Assembly: GCA_947460595.1 (NCBI GenBank)
Contig: CANHGS010000017.1
Coordinates: 1 to 64,000 of the forward strand
DNA length: 64,000 nt
Reading direction: 5' to 3'
Source: Bacteroidota bacterium
Lineage (GTDB): Bacteria > Bacteroidota > Bacteroidia > Chitinophagales > Chitinophagaceae
In this document: positions 26,602 to 37,104 of the stretch, in pieces
Position numbering within the stretch: the first letter of the stretch is position 1
How the letters are laid out: each line of letters starts with the position of its first letter
Notes under the pieces: model-generated
Database searches by the model: none
Told to the model about the DNA's origin: nothing
Seen by the model: the letters and a program-made list of their open reading frames with translations, nothing else
Made by a program: the position numbers and the translations under genes

Positions 26602-26859
26602 TTTTCACTTCTTCCCCCTATCTTCACTCCTAACTTTCTTCCTCCTCCACTCTTCACTCTTCACTCTTCACTCTTCACTCTTCACTCTTCATTCTTCACT
26701 TTCCTCCTCCTTCACTCTTCACTCTTCACTCTTCACTCTTCATTCTTCACTTTCCTCCTCCTTCACTCTTCACTCTTCACTCTTCACTTTCCTCCCCCTT
26801 CACTCTTCACTCTTCATTCTTCACTCTTCACTTTCCTCCCCCTCTCTTCACTTCTTCAA
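26602..26859. repeat. Heptamer tandem array D (TTCACTC) with higher-order structure
   Basis: The longest array: blocks of three to five CTTCACT units, often ending CTTCATTCTTCACT, separated by TTCCTCCTCC or TTCCTCCCCC, giving a higher-order period of roughly 50 bp. No G occurs on the plus strand over most of it. It fills the gap between rrf2 and tdh and supplies the TGA stop of tdh (26848-26850). Confidence 0.95.
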
Positions 26860-27792
26860 ATTACCAAGCATATCCGCCGTCATTTTGTCAAGGTCAAATT
26901 CAGGCTTCCAGCCCCAGTCTTTATTGGCCACCGTATCATCAATGCTTTGAGGCCAGCTATCTGCAATAGCCTGTCTATAATCTGACTCACAACTTAATTG
27001 AAATTCGGGAATATGTTTTTGAATGGATGCCGCAATCTCTTTGGGAGAGAAACTCATTCCAGAAATATTATAAGATGTTCTTACAGAAATTTGTTTGGCT
27101 GGAGCATGCATCAATTCAATGGTGGCTCTAATGGCATCGGGCATATACATCATGGGTAAGTAACTATCCTCATTTAAAAAGCATTTGTATTTTTTCTCGG
27201 CCAATGCTTCTAAATAAATTTCAATAGCATAATCGGTAGTGCCACCACCAGGTGCAGATTTGTAGCTGATTAATCCAGGATATCTGATACTGCGTACGTC
27301 TACCCCATAGCGCTGGTGGTAATAATTGCACCAAAATTCTCCAGCGTATTTGCTAATTCCATAAACCGTGGTTGGTTCAATCACTGTTTGTTGTGGACAA
27401 AACCTTTTGGGAGAGGTTGGACCAAAAACTGCAATACTGCTTGGCCAATAAACCTTATCCAATTGTTCTTCCCTGGCAATATCCAAAACGTTTAGCAGCC
27501 CTTGCATATTTAAATGCCAAGCCAAATTGGGGTTTTTCTCCCCTGTTGCAGAGAGAATGGCCGCCAATAAATAAATCTGGGTAATATTTTGTCTAATTAC
27601 CTGAACGTGCAGCATTTCTTTGTTCATGACATCCATGCTCACATAGGGTCCAGTTCCTTTTAATAATTCATTTTCTTCTCTAAGATCAGAAGCTACTACG
27701 TTAGCAGAACCATATATTTTACGCAATGCTAGGGTCAATTCCACGCCTATTTGTCCGCAAGCACCAATTACCAGAATTTTATCTTTAGCCAT
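26848..27792 (-). CDS. tdh: L-threonine 3-dehydrogenase, short-chain (UDP-galactose epimerase-like) type
   Basis: A 314-aa SDR-fold enzyme. The NAD motif is IGACGQIG (residues 9-16), the catalytic pair YGISK near 143-147, and the block PGLISYKSAPGGGTTDYAIE near 172-191 is characteristic of bacterial epimerase-like threonine dehydrogenases. It oxidises L-threonine to 2-amino-3-ketobutyrate. No Kbl ligase gene is nearby. The stop codon is formed by repeat array D. Confidence 0.88.
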   Translation of the reverse strand: MAKDKILVIGACGQIGVELTLALRKIYGSANVVASDLREENELLKGTGPYVSMDVMNKEMLHVQVIRQNITQIYLLAAILSATGEKNPNLAWHLNMQGLLNVLDIAREEQLDKVYWPSSIAVFGPTSPKRFCPQQTVIEPTTVYGISKYAGEFWCNYYHQRYGVDVRSIRYPGLISYKSAPGGGTTDYAIEIYLEALAEKKYKCFLNEDSYLPMMYMPDAIRATIELMHAPAKQISVRTSYNISGMSFSPKEIAASIQKHIPEFQLSCESDYRQAIADSWPQSIDDTVANKDWGWKPEFDLDKMTADMLGNLKK

Positions 27793-27811
27793 ATGAGTTT
27801 TTTAAGGGCTT

Positions 27812-27819
27812 CAAAAATA
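27812..27819 (-). promoter_or_regulatory. -7 box TATTTTTG before tdh
   Basis: A perfect TAnnTTTG on the minus strand, about 19 bp before the tdh ATG; no clear -33 element at standard spacing. Confidence 0.5.
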
Positions 27820-27891
27820 AAACTATTCACCAAACTAACAGTGGTTATCTTTTAGATGCTGCCTTAGCAAGAAAGGTCGGTTGATTTCACT

Positions 27892-27899
27892 TATTTTTG
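27892..27899 (+). promoter_or_regulatory. -7 box TATTTTTG before kdsA
   Basis: A perfect TAnnTTTG with a predicted start near 27904, which excludes the TTG at 27881 as start codon and supports the ATG at 27932. Confidence 0.55.
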
Positions 27900-27931
27900 C
27901 GTCTGAATCTGCATTATTTAAAACAATACGT

Positions 27932-28756
27932 ATGCTACCCGATTATTTAAAAGCATTATTTCAAAACCAATCTTATAACCCCAACCATTTTTTTCTGATT
28001 GCTGGCCCCTGTGTGGTGGAATCTGAAGAAATGGTCATGGAAATTGCAGACAGGGTATCAGGTATTTGTAAAAGATTGGAGATCCCCTATATATTTAAGG
28101 CATCTTATAGAAAAGCCAATAGAACCAGCGCCAATTCTTTTACCGGTATTGGAGACGACAATGGACTGAGTTTGATTAAAAAAGTGGGTACCCATTTTGG
28201 ACTACCTACTACTTCAGATATTCACGCACATGAAGAAGCTGCCATGGCAGCCCCGTTTATAGATATTTTGCAGATTCCCGCCTTTCTTTGCCGACAGACG
28301 GACCTTTTGATTGCTGCTGCTGAAACTGGTAAGATAGTCAATGTAAAAAAAGGACAATTCCTGAGTGGCCCTTCTATGAAATTTGCCGTTGACAAAATTA
28401 GAAAGGCTGGCAATGAACAAATCATGCTCACAGAAAGGGGAAATAGTTTTGGCTATACAGATCTAGTGGTTGATTATCGTAATATCCCATGGATGCAGGA
28501 ACATCAGACTCCTGTTATTATGGACTGCACCCATGCCTTACAACAACCCAATCAAACATCTGGGGTGACCGGTGGTAATCCACAATTGATAGGAACTATT
28601 GCCAAAGCAGCCATCGCTACAGGCGCCAATGGCTTATTTATTGAAACCCATCCAAAGCCATCAGAAGCTAAAAGCGATGGAGCCAATATGTTACAATTGG
28701 ATTTATTGGAACCCTTATTAGAACAGTTGATAAAGATTCGAAAAGCGATTACCTAA
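27932..28756 (+). CDS. kdsA: 3-deoxy-8-phosphooctulonate (KDO-8-P) synthase
   Basis: A 274-aa TIM-barrel enzyme joining phosphoenolpyruvate and arabinose-5-phosphate for lipid A inner core. Visible blocks: FLIAGPCVVES near residue 19, FKASYRKANRTS near 52, TSDIHAHEEA near 93, LQIPAFLCRQTDLL, NVKKGQFLSG and FIETHPKPSEAKSDGANML. The ATG at 27932 is chosen because the longer frame from TTG 27881 runs through the promoter box. Single gene with an AT-rich terminator. Confidence 0.96.
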   Translation: MLPDYLKALFQNQSYNPNHFFLIAGPCVVESEEMVMEIADRVSGICKRLEIPYIFKASYRKANRTSANSFTGIGDDNGLSLIKKVGTHFGLPTTSDIHAHEEAAMAAPFIDILQIPAFLCRQTDLLIAAAETGKIVNVKKGQFLSGPSMKFAVDKIRKAGNEQIMLTERGNSFGYTDLVVDYRNIPWMQEHQTPVIMDCTHALQQPNQTSGVTGGNPQLIGTIAKAAIATGANGLFIETHPKPSEAKSDGANMLQLDLLEPLLEQLIKIRKAIT

Positions 28757-28765
28757 TTGATTATC

Positions 28766-28788
28766 AATTATTTAGAAATAATTTTTTT
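28766..28788 (+). terminator. Weak AT-rich terminator after kdsA
   Basis: AATTATTT / AAATAATT inverted repeat followed by seven T residues; low stem stability. Confidence 0.5.
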
Positions 28789-28835
28789 GTGGGGGGGGAT
28801 TAAAGCCAATTTGGGACAACCCGTTCTACTTTCAA

Positions 28836-29057
28836 TTACCAATTACGTAAAGGATTCCTGCGGGCAACAAGAATATAATTCTTGATATTGATCCAAAAAG
28901 CCAAAATCATATAAATCAAAATGGGAGATCCCATAGTTAGGAAAGAAATATAAATGAACCACATTCTAATCTTAGAACTAGCAATACCAAACTTTTCTCC
29001 AATGGCGGTACAAACCCCAAATGCGTGCATCTCTATGTTCTCACGAATTTTCTGCAT
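28836..29057 (-). CDS. Short PspC-domain protein
   Basis: A 73-aa protein matching the PspC core: FGVCTAIGEKFGIASSKIR at residues 13-31, then a hydrophobic helix (WFIYISFLTMGSPILIYMILAFW). PspC in other bacteria senses envelope stress at the inner membrane. No psp partners are adjacent, so the role is open. Length is normal for stand-alone PspC proteins of Bacteroidota. Confidence 0.8.
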   Translation of the reverse strand: MQKIRENIEMHAFGVCTAIGEKFGIASSKIRMWFIYISFLTMGSPILIYMILAFWINIKNYILVARRNPLRNW

Positions 29058-29126
29058 GTTATTAATTTATAGGGGGTGAATGCCATGTAAATCTAGGCAA
29101 TTGAAATGAATATTTGTTCAAAACAG

Positions 29127-29159
29127 TTTGTTTAAAGACCCTGTTTTAACGTAAATTCG
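29127..29159 (+). promoter_or_regulatory. Putative aconitase promoter TTTG-N21-TAAATTCG
   Basis: A -33 TTTG (29127-29130) is 21 bp from TAAATTCG (29152-29159), one mismatch from the -7 consensus. The leader would be about 87 nt. Confidence 0.45.
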
Positions 29160-29250
29160 CGCAAACCTGAAAGGATGCCAGGAATTTCCTGCTTTTAAAG
29201 GTTATTTAGACTGAATTTTACATCATCTCAAATCATAAATTGTTATAGCT

Positions 29251-31521
<2,271 letters not shown>

Positions 31522-31542
31522 TCCAGTAATTGACCAATAAGT

Positions 31543-31571
31543 AATAGGGCCATTGTTTCAGTGGCCCTATT
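31543..31571 (+). terminator. Terminator after aconitase
   Basis: The 10-bp stem AATAGGGCCA / TGGCCCTATT with a 9-nt loop is followed by TATTTGG. Confidence 0.8.
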
Positions 31572-31730
31572 TATTTGGAGGAAACAATAGGTTATTTTTC
31601 TAATCTACCAGAGAGAACAGCAAAAACAAAGTGAATTTTTATATTTGAATTAGCAATAGAATTTTTGAAATTGATGTGTTACTTAGTTTTGCAATTTGTC
31701 CGCATGATGGCTTTTCTGTAATTTAACAGA

Positions 31731-32585
31731 ATGAGAAAACTAGTCTTAACCCAGGTTCTGTTTCTACTTTTTGGGAGTTTGATGGCCCAACAAAAACCAG
31801 CTTACCTATTATACAATAGCAAAGGAAGAAAAGTTTCTTATGAAAAAATGATCAAACAATTGGTAGAAAATGATGTGGTTTTGTTTGGGGAATACCATAA
31901 TAACGCCATTGCCCATTGGCTCCAGCTAAGCGTAACCAAAGATTGTTATAGTAAAAAAGATTTGGTTCTAGGTGCTGAAATGTTTGAACAGGACAATCAA
32001 AACGCTTTAAACAATTATTTGAATGGTAATCTAAGCGCAAAAGGGTTTGACTCTTCAGCTAGACTCTGGAAAAACTATCCAACGGACTATGCGCCATTGG
32101 TCAATTTTGCCAAGGACAATAAGATTGTTTTTGCTGCTACCAATATTCCTAGAAAATATGCTTCCCTTGTAGCCAAAGGAGGATTTCGGGCCTTAGATAC
32201 TTTATCTGCAAAAGAAAAATCATGGATGGCGCCATTACCCATTGCTTATGACGCAGCATTACCCGGCTATAAAAATATGATTGCCATGATGGGGGGCCAT
32301 GGAGGCGAAAATCTTCCTAAAGCGCAAGCCATAAAAGATGCTACTATGGCCTATTTCATCTTGGCCAATAGCAAACAAGGTGCATTGTTTATTCACTACA
32401 ATGGATCATACCATAGTGAAAACTATGAAGGTATTGGGTGGTATTTAAAACAACAACGTCCAAACATTAAAATTGCTACTATTACAACGGTATCGCAAAA
32501 AGATATTAAAACTTTAATAGCTGAGAACAAAGGCAAGGCAGATTATATTATTTGTGTGGACGCGGATATGACCAATACTTATTAA
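31731..32585 (+). CDS. ChaN/haem-binding uptake (Tiki-superfamily) exported protein
   Basis: A 284-aa protein with a signal peptide ending SLMAQ (residue 20). Motifs of the ChaN-like PF04187 family are seen: VLFGEYHNN near residue 51, LGAEMFEQDNQ near 80, and IHYNGSYHSENYEG near 222. Relatives bind haem or act as membrane-tethered hydrolases. A TTTG at 31695-31698 lies 20 bp before TAATTTAA, a poor -7 match 4 nt before the ATG, so a leaderless start is possible but weakly supported. Confidence 0.87.
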   Translation: MRKLVLTQVLFLLFGSLMAQQKPAYLLYNSKGRKVSYEKMIKQLVENDVVLFGEYHNNAIAHWLQLSVTKDCYSKKDLVLGAEMFEQDNQNALNNYLNGNLSAKGFDSSARLWKNYPTDYAPLVNFAKDNKIVFAATNIPRKYASLVAKGGFRALDTLSAKEKSWMAPLPIAYDAALPGYKNMIAMMGGHGGENLPKAQAIKDATMAYFILANSKQGALFIHYNGSYHSENYEGIGWYLKQQRPNIKIATITTVSQKDIKTLIAENKGKADYIICVDADMTNTY

Positions 32586-32650
32586 TAAAAATTAAAAGCA
32601 TTTTCTTAAAAATACCAACTTGTAGGTATGCAAAAAATGTAACCAATTAC

Positions 32651-32658
32651 TAAATTTG
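32651..32658 (+). promoter_or_regulatory. Orphan -7 box TAAATTTG
   Basis: A perfect TAnnTTTG in non-coding DNA, 66 bp after the ChaN-like gene and not near any start codon. No -33 element at standard spacing. Confidence 0.45.
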
Positions 32659-32662
32659 CAAT

Positions 32663-32749
32663 GTGGATTAATTTTCACACTCCGGGGGGAGGTAGGCTTT
32701 TAGCCTAAACAAAGTTGCGGTATAGAATCTATGCCGCACTTTGTTTTTT
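32663..32749 (+). ncRNA. Candidate small RNA of about 85 nt
   Basis: From the predicted start downstream of the orphan box to the terminator at 32707-32749. It would fold a small CTCC/GGAG hairpin (32680-32691), a perfect TAGGCT/AGCCTA hairpin (32693-32707) and the terminator stem. No coding frame and no recognised RNA family. The alternative is that this is only the 3' end of the ChaN transcript. Confidence 0.35.
32707..32749 (+). terminator. Long strong terminator
   Basis: A stem of about 18 bp with one bulge (AAACAAAGT... pairing with ...ACTTTGTTT), AAT loop and six T residues. Confidence 0.9.
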
Positions 32750-32842
32750 ATAGGGTTAGCTGAGTAGTAGTATTTATTGACTTTCAACTATAAATCCTTG
32801 TATATTGAATTAGACCTAGGTTTTTCAATCAGGTTTTGCCAG

Positions 32843-32850
32843 TATATTTG
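32843..32850 (+). promoter_or_regulatory. -7 box TATATTTG before the Gfo/Idh/MocA gene
   Basis: A perfect TAnnTTTG; ATG at 32866 is 15 nt downstream. The box lies inside the longer reading frame that begins with TTG at 32836, so that upstream start is excluded. Confidence 0.6.
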
Positions 32851-32865
32851 AGTAAAGCATTGCTC

Positions 32866-33909
32866 ATGAAAAGCATTAGAACCGCCATACTTTCATTTGG
32901 TATGTCTGGCCGCGTATTTCACGCACCATTTATTGCACTTGACCCTCAATTTGAGTTGGTGGGTATTTGGGAAAGGACCAGTTCTGCTTCTTTGGAATTC
33001 TATCCAGGTATCAGAATTTATAGAACTTTAGAAGAAGTGTTAGAAGATACAACCATTGATTTGGTCATTGTCAATACGCCTACCTATACCCATTATGATT
33101 ATTGCAAGAAAACTTTGCTTGCAGGCAAACACGCGGTGGTAGAAAAAGCATTTACCAATACGGTTGAAGAAGCCAAGGAATTGGACCAAATTGCCGCAGA
33201 AAAGGGATTGAAATTATCTGTATTTCAAAACAGGCGATGGGACTCTGATTTCAAAACCGTGAAAGGGGTTATTGACCAAGGTTTATTGGGCAAAATAGTA
33301 GAAGCTGAAATACATTTTGACCGATTCAAAGAAGAGCTCAGCCCAAAATTACACAAAGAAACACCCGGTCCCGGCGCTGGCGTTTTGTATGACCTTGGTC
33401 CACATTTAATTGACCAAGCCTTGGTACTTTTTGGCATGCCAGAAGCTGTTTTTGCAGACCTGAGAATTACTAGAAGGGGTTCTCTGGTAGATGATTATTT
33501 TGAGATTTTGTTGTACTATCCCCAATTGCGTGTACGATTGAAATCTGGATACCAAGTAAGAGAGCCATTCCCATCTTATGTGATTCATGGTAGTTTGGGT
33601 TCTTTTCATAAATCCAGAGCCGATGTACAGGAAGTAGATTTAGTAGCCAATGAAAAACCTAATAGGCCAGACTGGGGTGTTGAGCCCATAGCCGAACAGG
33701 GCTTATTACATACAGAAAAAGACGGAATTTGTATCCGCGAAAGAATACCAACACTTACAGGTAATTATGCAGATTATTACCATGCAGTAGGTCAAGCCAT
33801 CAGCCTAGACAAAGCAATGCCTGTAAGTTCCAAGGAAGGCATTCAGGTAATGCAGATTATTGCTGCAGCATCTGATAGTGATAGATTCAAAAAAGTAATC
33901 TCACTTTAA
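32866..33909 (+). CDS. Gfo/Idh/MocA-family oxidoreductase
   Basis: A 347-aa dehydrogenase with an N-terminal Rossmann fold (SFGMSGRVFHAPFI, residues 10-23) and the family's EKAFTNTVEEAKEL segment (usually EKP) near 94. The C-terminal domain contains GPGAGVLYDLGPHLIDQAL, with the substrate-site Asp and His. NAD(P)-dependent oxidation of a sugar or cyclitol is expected; the substrate is unknown. A prolyl oligopeptidase gene follows after 22 bp, probably co-transcribed. Confidence 0.93.
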   Translation: MKSIRTAILSFGMSGRVFHAPFIALDPQFELVGIWERTSSASLEFYPGIRIYRTLEEVLEDTTIDLVIVNTPTYTHYDYCKKTLLAGKHAVVEKAFTNTVEEAKELDQIAAEKGLKLSVFQNRRWDSDFKTVKGVIDQGLLGKIVEAEIHFDRFKEELSPKLHKETPGPGAGVLYDLGPHLIDQALVLFGMPEAVFADLRITRRGSLVDDYFEILLYYPQLRVRLKSGYQVREPFPSYVIHGSLGSFHKSRADVQEVDLVANEKPNRPDWGVEPIAEQGLLHTEKDGICIRERIPTLTGNYADYYHAVGQAISLDKAMPVSSKEGIQVMQIIAAASDSDRFKKVISL

Positions 33910-33931
33910 TTTTTCAATACAACCATTCAAC

Positions 33932-36064
33932 ATGAAAATAATTCATTGCTTGTTCTTGTTGTCATTTGTTACGCTTGGCTGCAATACCCAACAGTCAAAA
34001 ATAAGTTTTAAATCTATTCCCGTGACTTACCCCAATACAGTAAAAGACAGCACTGTTGATCAATATTTTGGCATTGCCGTACCCGATCCTTATAGATGGT
34101 TAGAAAATGATACTACTGAAAACACCAAGCAATGGGTAGCGGCCCAAAACAAAGTCACTGCTGACTATTTAAATCAAATTCCTTTTAGACCTACCATTCG
34201 TCAAAGACTAGAAGCATTGTGGAATTATGATAGTTATTCTGCACCATCACACGAGGGGGACTATATTTATTTTTACAAGAAAACAGGATTACAAAACCAA
34301 TCCGTTTTATATAGACAGAAAAATGGAAATCAGGAACCAGAAGTCTTTTTAGATCCTAATAGTTTTTCCACTAATGGAACTACCTCTTTGGCAGGTGTTA
34401 GTTTTTCAAAAGACGGTTCTTTGGCTGCCTATCAAATATCTGAAGGCGGAAGTGACTGGAGAAAATTAATCATCATTGATGCTATTACTAAAAAACAGAT
34501 TGGAGATACTTTAATAGATGTCAAGTTTAGTGGCATTGCTTGGAAAAAGAATGAGGGCATTTACTATAGTAGTTATGACAAACCTAAAGAAGGAAGCCAA
34601 TTAGCAGGTAAAACTGATCAACACAAACTCTTCTTTCACAAATTGGGAGACAAACAAAACCAAGACCAATTAGTATTTGGTGGGTCTACTACCCCAAGAA
34701 GATATATTGGCGCTGAGGTATCTGAAAATGAACGTTGGTTAATTATTTATGCGGCCAATAGTACCTATGGTTCCGAAGTATATGTACAAGATTTGTCAAA
34801 ACCTTCTTCCATAGTTACAGTTATTGACAATATGAAAAACCAATCCGGAATTCTAACGGTAGATGACCAATATTTTTATATTCAAACAGATCTAAACGCA
34901 CCCAAAGGAAAAATGGTTGTGGCTCCTATTGAGCATCCAGAACCAGCCAATTGGAAAACATTGATACCAGAACAAAAAGAAGTTTTATCAGTCAGCAGTT
35001 CTGGAGGACAAATTTATTGCAGTTATCTTAAAGACGCCATCACCCAAGTCTTTCAATATGAGATGTCTGGCAAACAGACAAGAGAAATTGCACTTCCTGG
35101 CCTAGGTTCCGCTAATGGTTTTTCAGGCAAAAAAAATGACAAGGAATTGTATTTTACTTATAGCTCCTATACCACGCCTACCACTATCTACAAAATGGAT
35201 ATCGCCACAGGCAAAGCTGAAGTATATAAGCATTCCGGCGTTAAATTCAAATCAGAGGACTATGAATCAAATCAAGTTTTTTATACTTCAAAAGACGGCA
35301 CAAAGATTCCTATGATCATCACCCACAAAAAGGGTATCAAACTAGACGGTAGCAATCCTACCCTATTATATGGTTATGGTGGATTCTCCGTGAACATCAC
35401 ACCTTATTTTAGTACCAGTAATATTATCCTTTTAGAAAATGGCGGCATTTATGCTGTTGCCAATTTGAGGGGCGGTGGCGAGTACGGAGAAGAATGGCAT
35501 ATGGCAGGAACCAAATTAAACAAACAAAATGTCTTTGACGATTTTAGCGCCGCGGCCAAATACCTAGTAGACAATAAATACTGCAGCAGAGCAACCCTTG
35601 CCATACAAGGAGAATCCAATGGGGGTTTGTTGGTTGGCGCATGTATTACACGTGAACCTGGCATTGCCAAAGTGGCTTTCCCTTTTGTTGGGGTCATGGA
35701 TATGCTTCGTTACCACAAGTTCACGGCCGGTGCAGGATGGGCTTATGACTATGGCACATCGGAAGACAACAAAGAAATGTTTGACTACTTAAAAGCCTAT
35801 TCTCCCATACATAATTTTAAACCCAATACTGCTTATCCTGCAACCTTGGTCATGACAGCCGACCATGATGACCGAGTAGTACCTGCACACAGCTTTAAAT
35901 TTACGGCTACACAACAGGCAAATCATCAAGGTGAAAATCCCGTATTAATTAGCATAGAAACAAAAGCTGGTCATGGTTCAGGTAGGTCTACGGAACAAGT
36001 GATTAAGGCAGAAGCGGATAAATGGGCTTTTTTATTTTACAATATGCAGATCCAACCTAAATAG
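33932..36064 (+). CDS. Prolyl oligopeptidase (S9A), predicted lipoprotein
   Basis: A 710-aa serine peptidase. The N-terminus MKIIHCLFLLSFVTLGC has a lipobox-like end (VTLGC), so it is probably lipid-anchored in the envelope. A seven-bladed propeller (about 90-440) precedes the alpha/beta hydrolase domain with GESNGG near Ser561, DHDDRVVP near Asp645 and GHGSG near His680. It cleaves short peptides after proline. A terminator follows. Confidence 0.95.
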   Translation: MKIIHCLFLLSFVTLGCNTQQSKISFKSIPVTYPNTVKDSTVDQYFGIAVPDPYRWLENDTTENTKQWVAAQNKVTADYLNQIPFRPTIRQRLEALWNYDSYSAPSHEGDYIYFYKKTGLQNQSVLYRQKNGNQEPEVFLDPNSFSTNGTTSLAGVSFSKDGSLAAYQISEGGSDWRKLIIIDAITKKQIGDTLIDVKFSGIAWKKNEGIYYSSYDKPKEGSQLAGKTDQHKLFFHKLGDKQNQDQLVFGGSTTPRRYIGAEVSENERWLIIYAANSTYGSEVYVQDLSKPSSIVTVIDNMKNQSGILTVDDQYFYIQTDLNAPKGKMVVAPIEHPEPANWKTLIPEQKEVLSVSSSGGQIYCSYLKDAITQVFQYEMSGKQTREIALPGLGSANGFSGKKNDKELYFTYSSYTTPTTIYKMDIATGKAEVYKHSGVKFKSEDYESNQVFYTSKDGTKIPMIITHKKGIKLDGSNPTLLYGYGGFSVNITPYFSTSNIILLENGGIYAVANLRGGGEYGEEWHMAGTKLNKQNVFDDFSAAAKYLVDNKYCSRATLAIQGESNGGLLVGACITREPGIAKVAFPFVGVMDMLRYHKFTAGAGWAYDYGTSEDNKEMFDYLKAYSPIHNFKPNTAYPATLVMTADHDDRVVPAHSFKFTATQQANHQGENPVLISIETKAGHGSGRSTEQVIKAEADKWAFLFYNMQIQPK

Positions 36065-36120
36065 GTCATGCACTCTTTGTTAAAGGCTTTAAAAATATTG
36101 AACAAGGAGGCGCTGAAAAA

Positions 36121-36157
36121 GTAAAAGGGCTGAACATTGTCTGTTCAACCCTTTTAC
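36121..36157. terminator. Bidirectional terminator
   Basis: Stem GTAAAAGGG-TGAACA / TGTTCA-CCCTTTTAC with one mismatch, preceded by five A residues. It lies between the convergent peptidase and transaldolase genes. Confidence 0.85.
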
Positions 36158-36174
36158 CTATTTGATGTTATCCA

Positions 36175-36825
36175 TTACATTTTCTTGGCGTCTTCTAAGA
36201 ATTTAGCCAATCCAATATCAGTTAATGGGTGCTTTAACAAGCCTAGGATTGAATCCAATGGGCAAGTACACACATCGGCGCCAGCCTCAGCTGCTTTGAT
36301 AATATGCAGGGCATTGCGAATAGATGCAGCCAAGATTTCTGTTTTGAATCCTTGAATATCATAGATATGACGCATTTGACCAATGAGTTCCATGCCGTCC
36401 CAACCACTATCGTCAATTCTACCAATAAAAGGAGATACATAGGTAGCACCTGCTTTTGCAGCTAGAATAGCTTGACCCGCAGAAAATACCAGGGTACAAT
36501 TGGTGCGGATACCATTATCTGTAAACCATTTAATGGCTTTAATCCCGTCTTTGATCATAGGAACTTTTACCACAATATTGGGGTGAATGGCAGCCAGTTT
36601 TTTACCTTCTTCTACCATAGTAGAAAACTCAGTAGAAAGTACTTCTGCACTAATATCACCGTCAACCAAGTCGCAGATGGCTTTGTAATGGGCTGCAATG
36701 GCTTCCTCGCCTTTGATACCCTCTTTAGCCATTAATGATGGATTGGTGGTTACGCCATCCAAGATGCCCAATTCATTGGCTTCCTTAATTTGGGCTAGAT
36801 TACCCGTGTCAATAAAAAATTTCAT
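36175..36825 (-). CDS. tal: Transaldolase, small TalC/fructose-6-phosphate aldolase-like type
   Basis: A 216-aa TIM-barrel enzyme of the short transaldolase subfamily. [16 protein letters not shown] at the N-terminus, GVTTNPSL at 24-31, and the Schiff-base Lys87 in VVKVPM. It moves a dihydroxyacetone unit between sugar phosphates in the pentose phosphate pathway; a fructose-6-phosphate aldolase activity cannot be excluded. Single gene. Confidence 0.93.
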   Translation of the reverse strand: MKFFIDTGNLAQIKEANELGILDGVTTNPSLMAKEGIKGEEAIAAHYKAICDLVDGDISAEVLSTEFSTMVEEGKKLAAIHPNIVVKVPMIKDGIKAIKWFTDNGIRTNCTLVFSAGQAILAAKAGATYVSPFIGRIDDSGWDGMELIGQMRHIYDIQGFKTEILAASIRNALHIIKAAEAGADVCTCPLDSILGLLKHPLTDIGLAKFLEDAKKM

Positions 36826-36906
36826 GTATGATGTGTTGATAGATAAATGAACACTTAGCAGTAGATGATTGCAAACCCTTACACTAGTTCACAAAAGAAA
36901 AAAAAT

Positions 36907-37000
36907 GGCAGGCTACTCACATCGCACCGCTCAACCACCTATCCTTGCTGTATTCCTACCCTGGGGAGTTTCAGCAGGAGCTGGTCGTGTAAGACCTGCC
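36907..37000 (-). ncRNA. ffs: Signal recognition particle RNA (4.5S type)
   Basis: Read on the minus strand, a 94-nt RNA starts GGCAGG and ends CCTGCC, forming the terminal stem. The middle has the SRP domain IV features: CCCCAGG, a GTA-GGAA-TAC tetraloop hairpin, and CAGCAAGG with the conserved AGCA of the asymmetric loop, followed by GGTGG. An eight-T run follows the terminal stem, making it a terminator, and a perfect promoter box ends 4 nt before the first base. It binds Ffh to target membrane proteins co-translationally. Confidence 0.92.
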
Positions 37001-37004
37001 GTGG

Positions 37005-37012
37005 CAAAAGTA
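37005..37012 (-). promoter_or_regulatory. -7 box TACTTTTG of the SRP RNA gene
   Basis: A perfect TAnnTTTG; CCAC separates it from the first G of the terminal stem. Because that RNA end is fixed by structure, this calibrates the start site at the fifth base after the box in this genome. Confidence 0.75.
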
Positions 37013-37104
37013 AGGTTTGAAAATTAATTTTGGTGCTTTTTTTTAAATAAATCTGTTACTACATGATTGATTTGAGCCTAGGTCAATCATTGACCAACCA
37101 ACCA

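Noticed and set aside
26567..26950. 127-codon plus-strand frame rich in HSSLFTL
   Set aside because: It is the stop-free strand of heptamer array D running into the tdh gene; the peptide is pure repeat translation with no start context.
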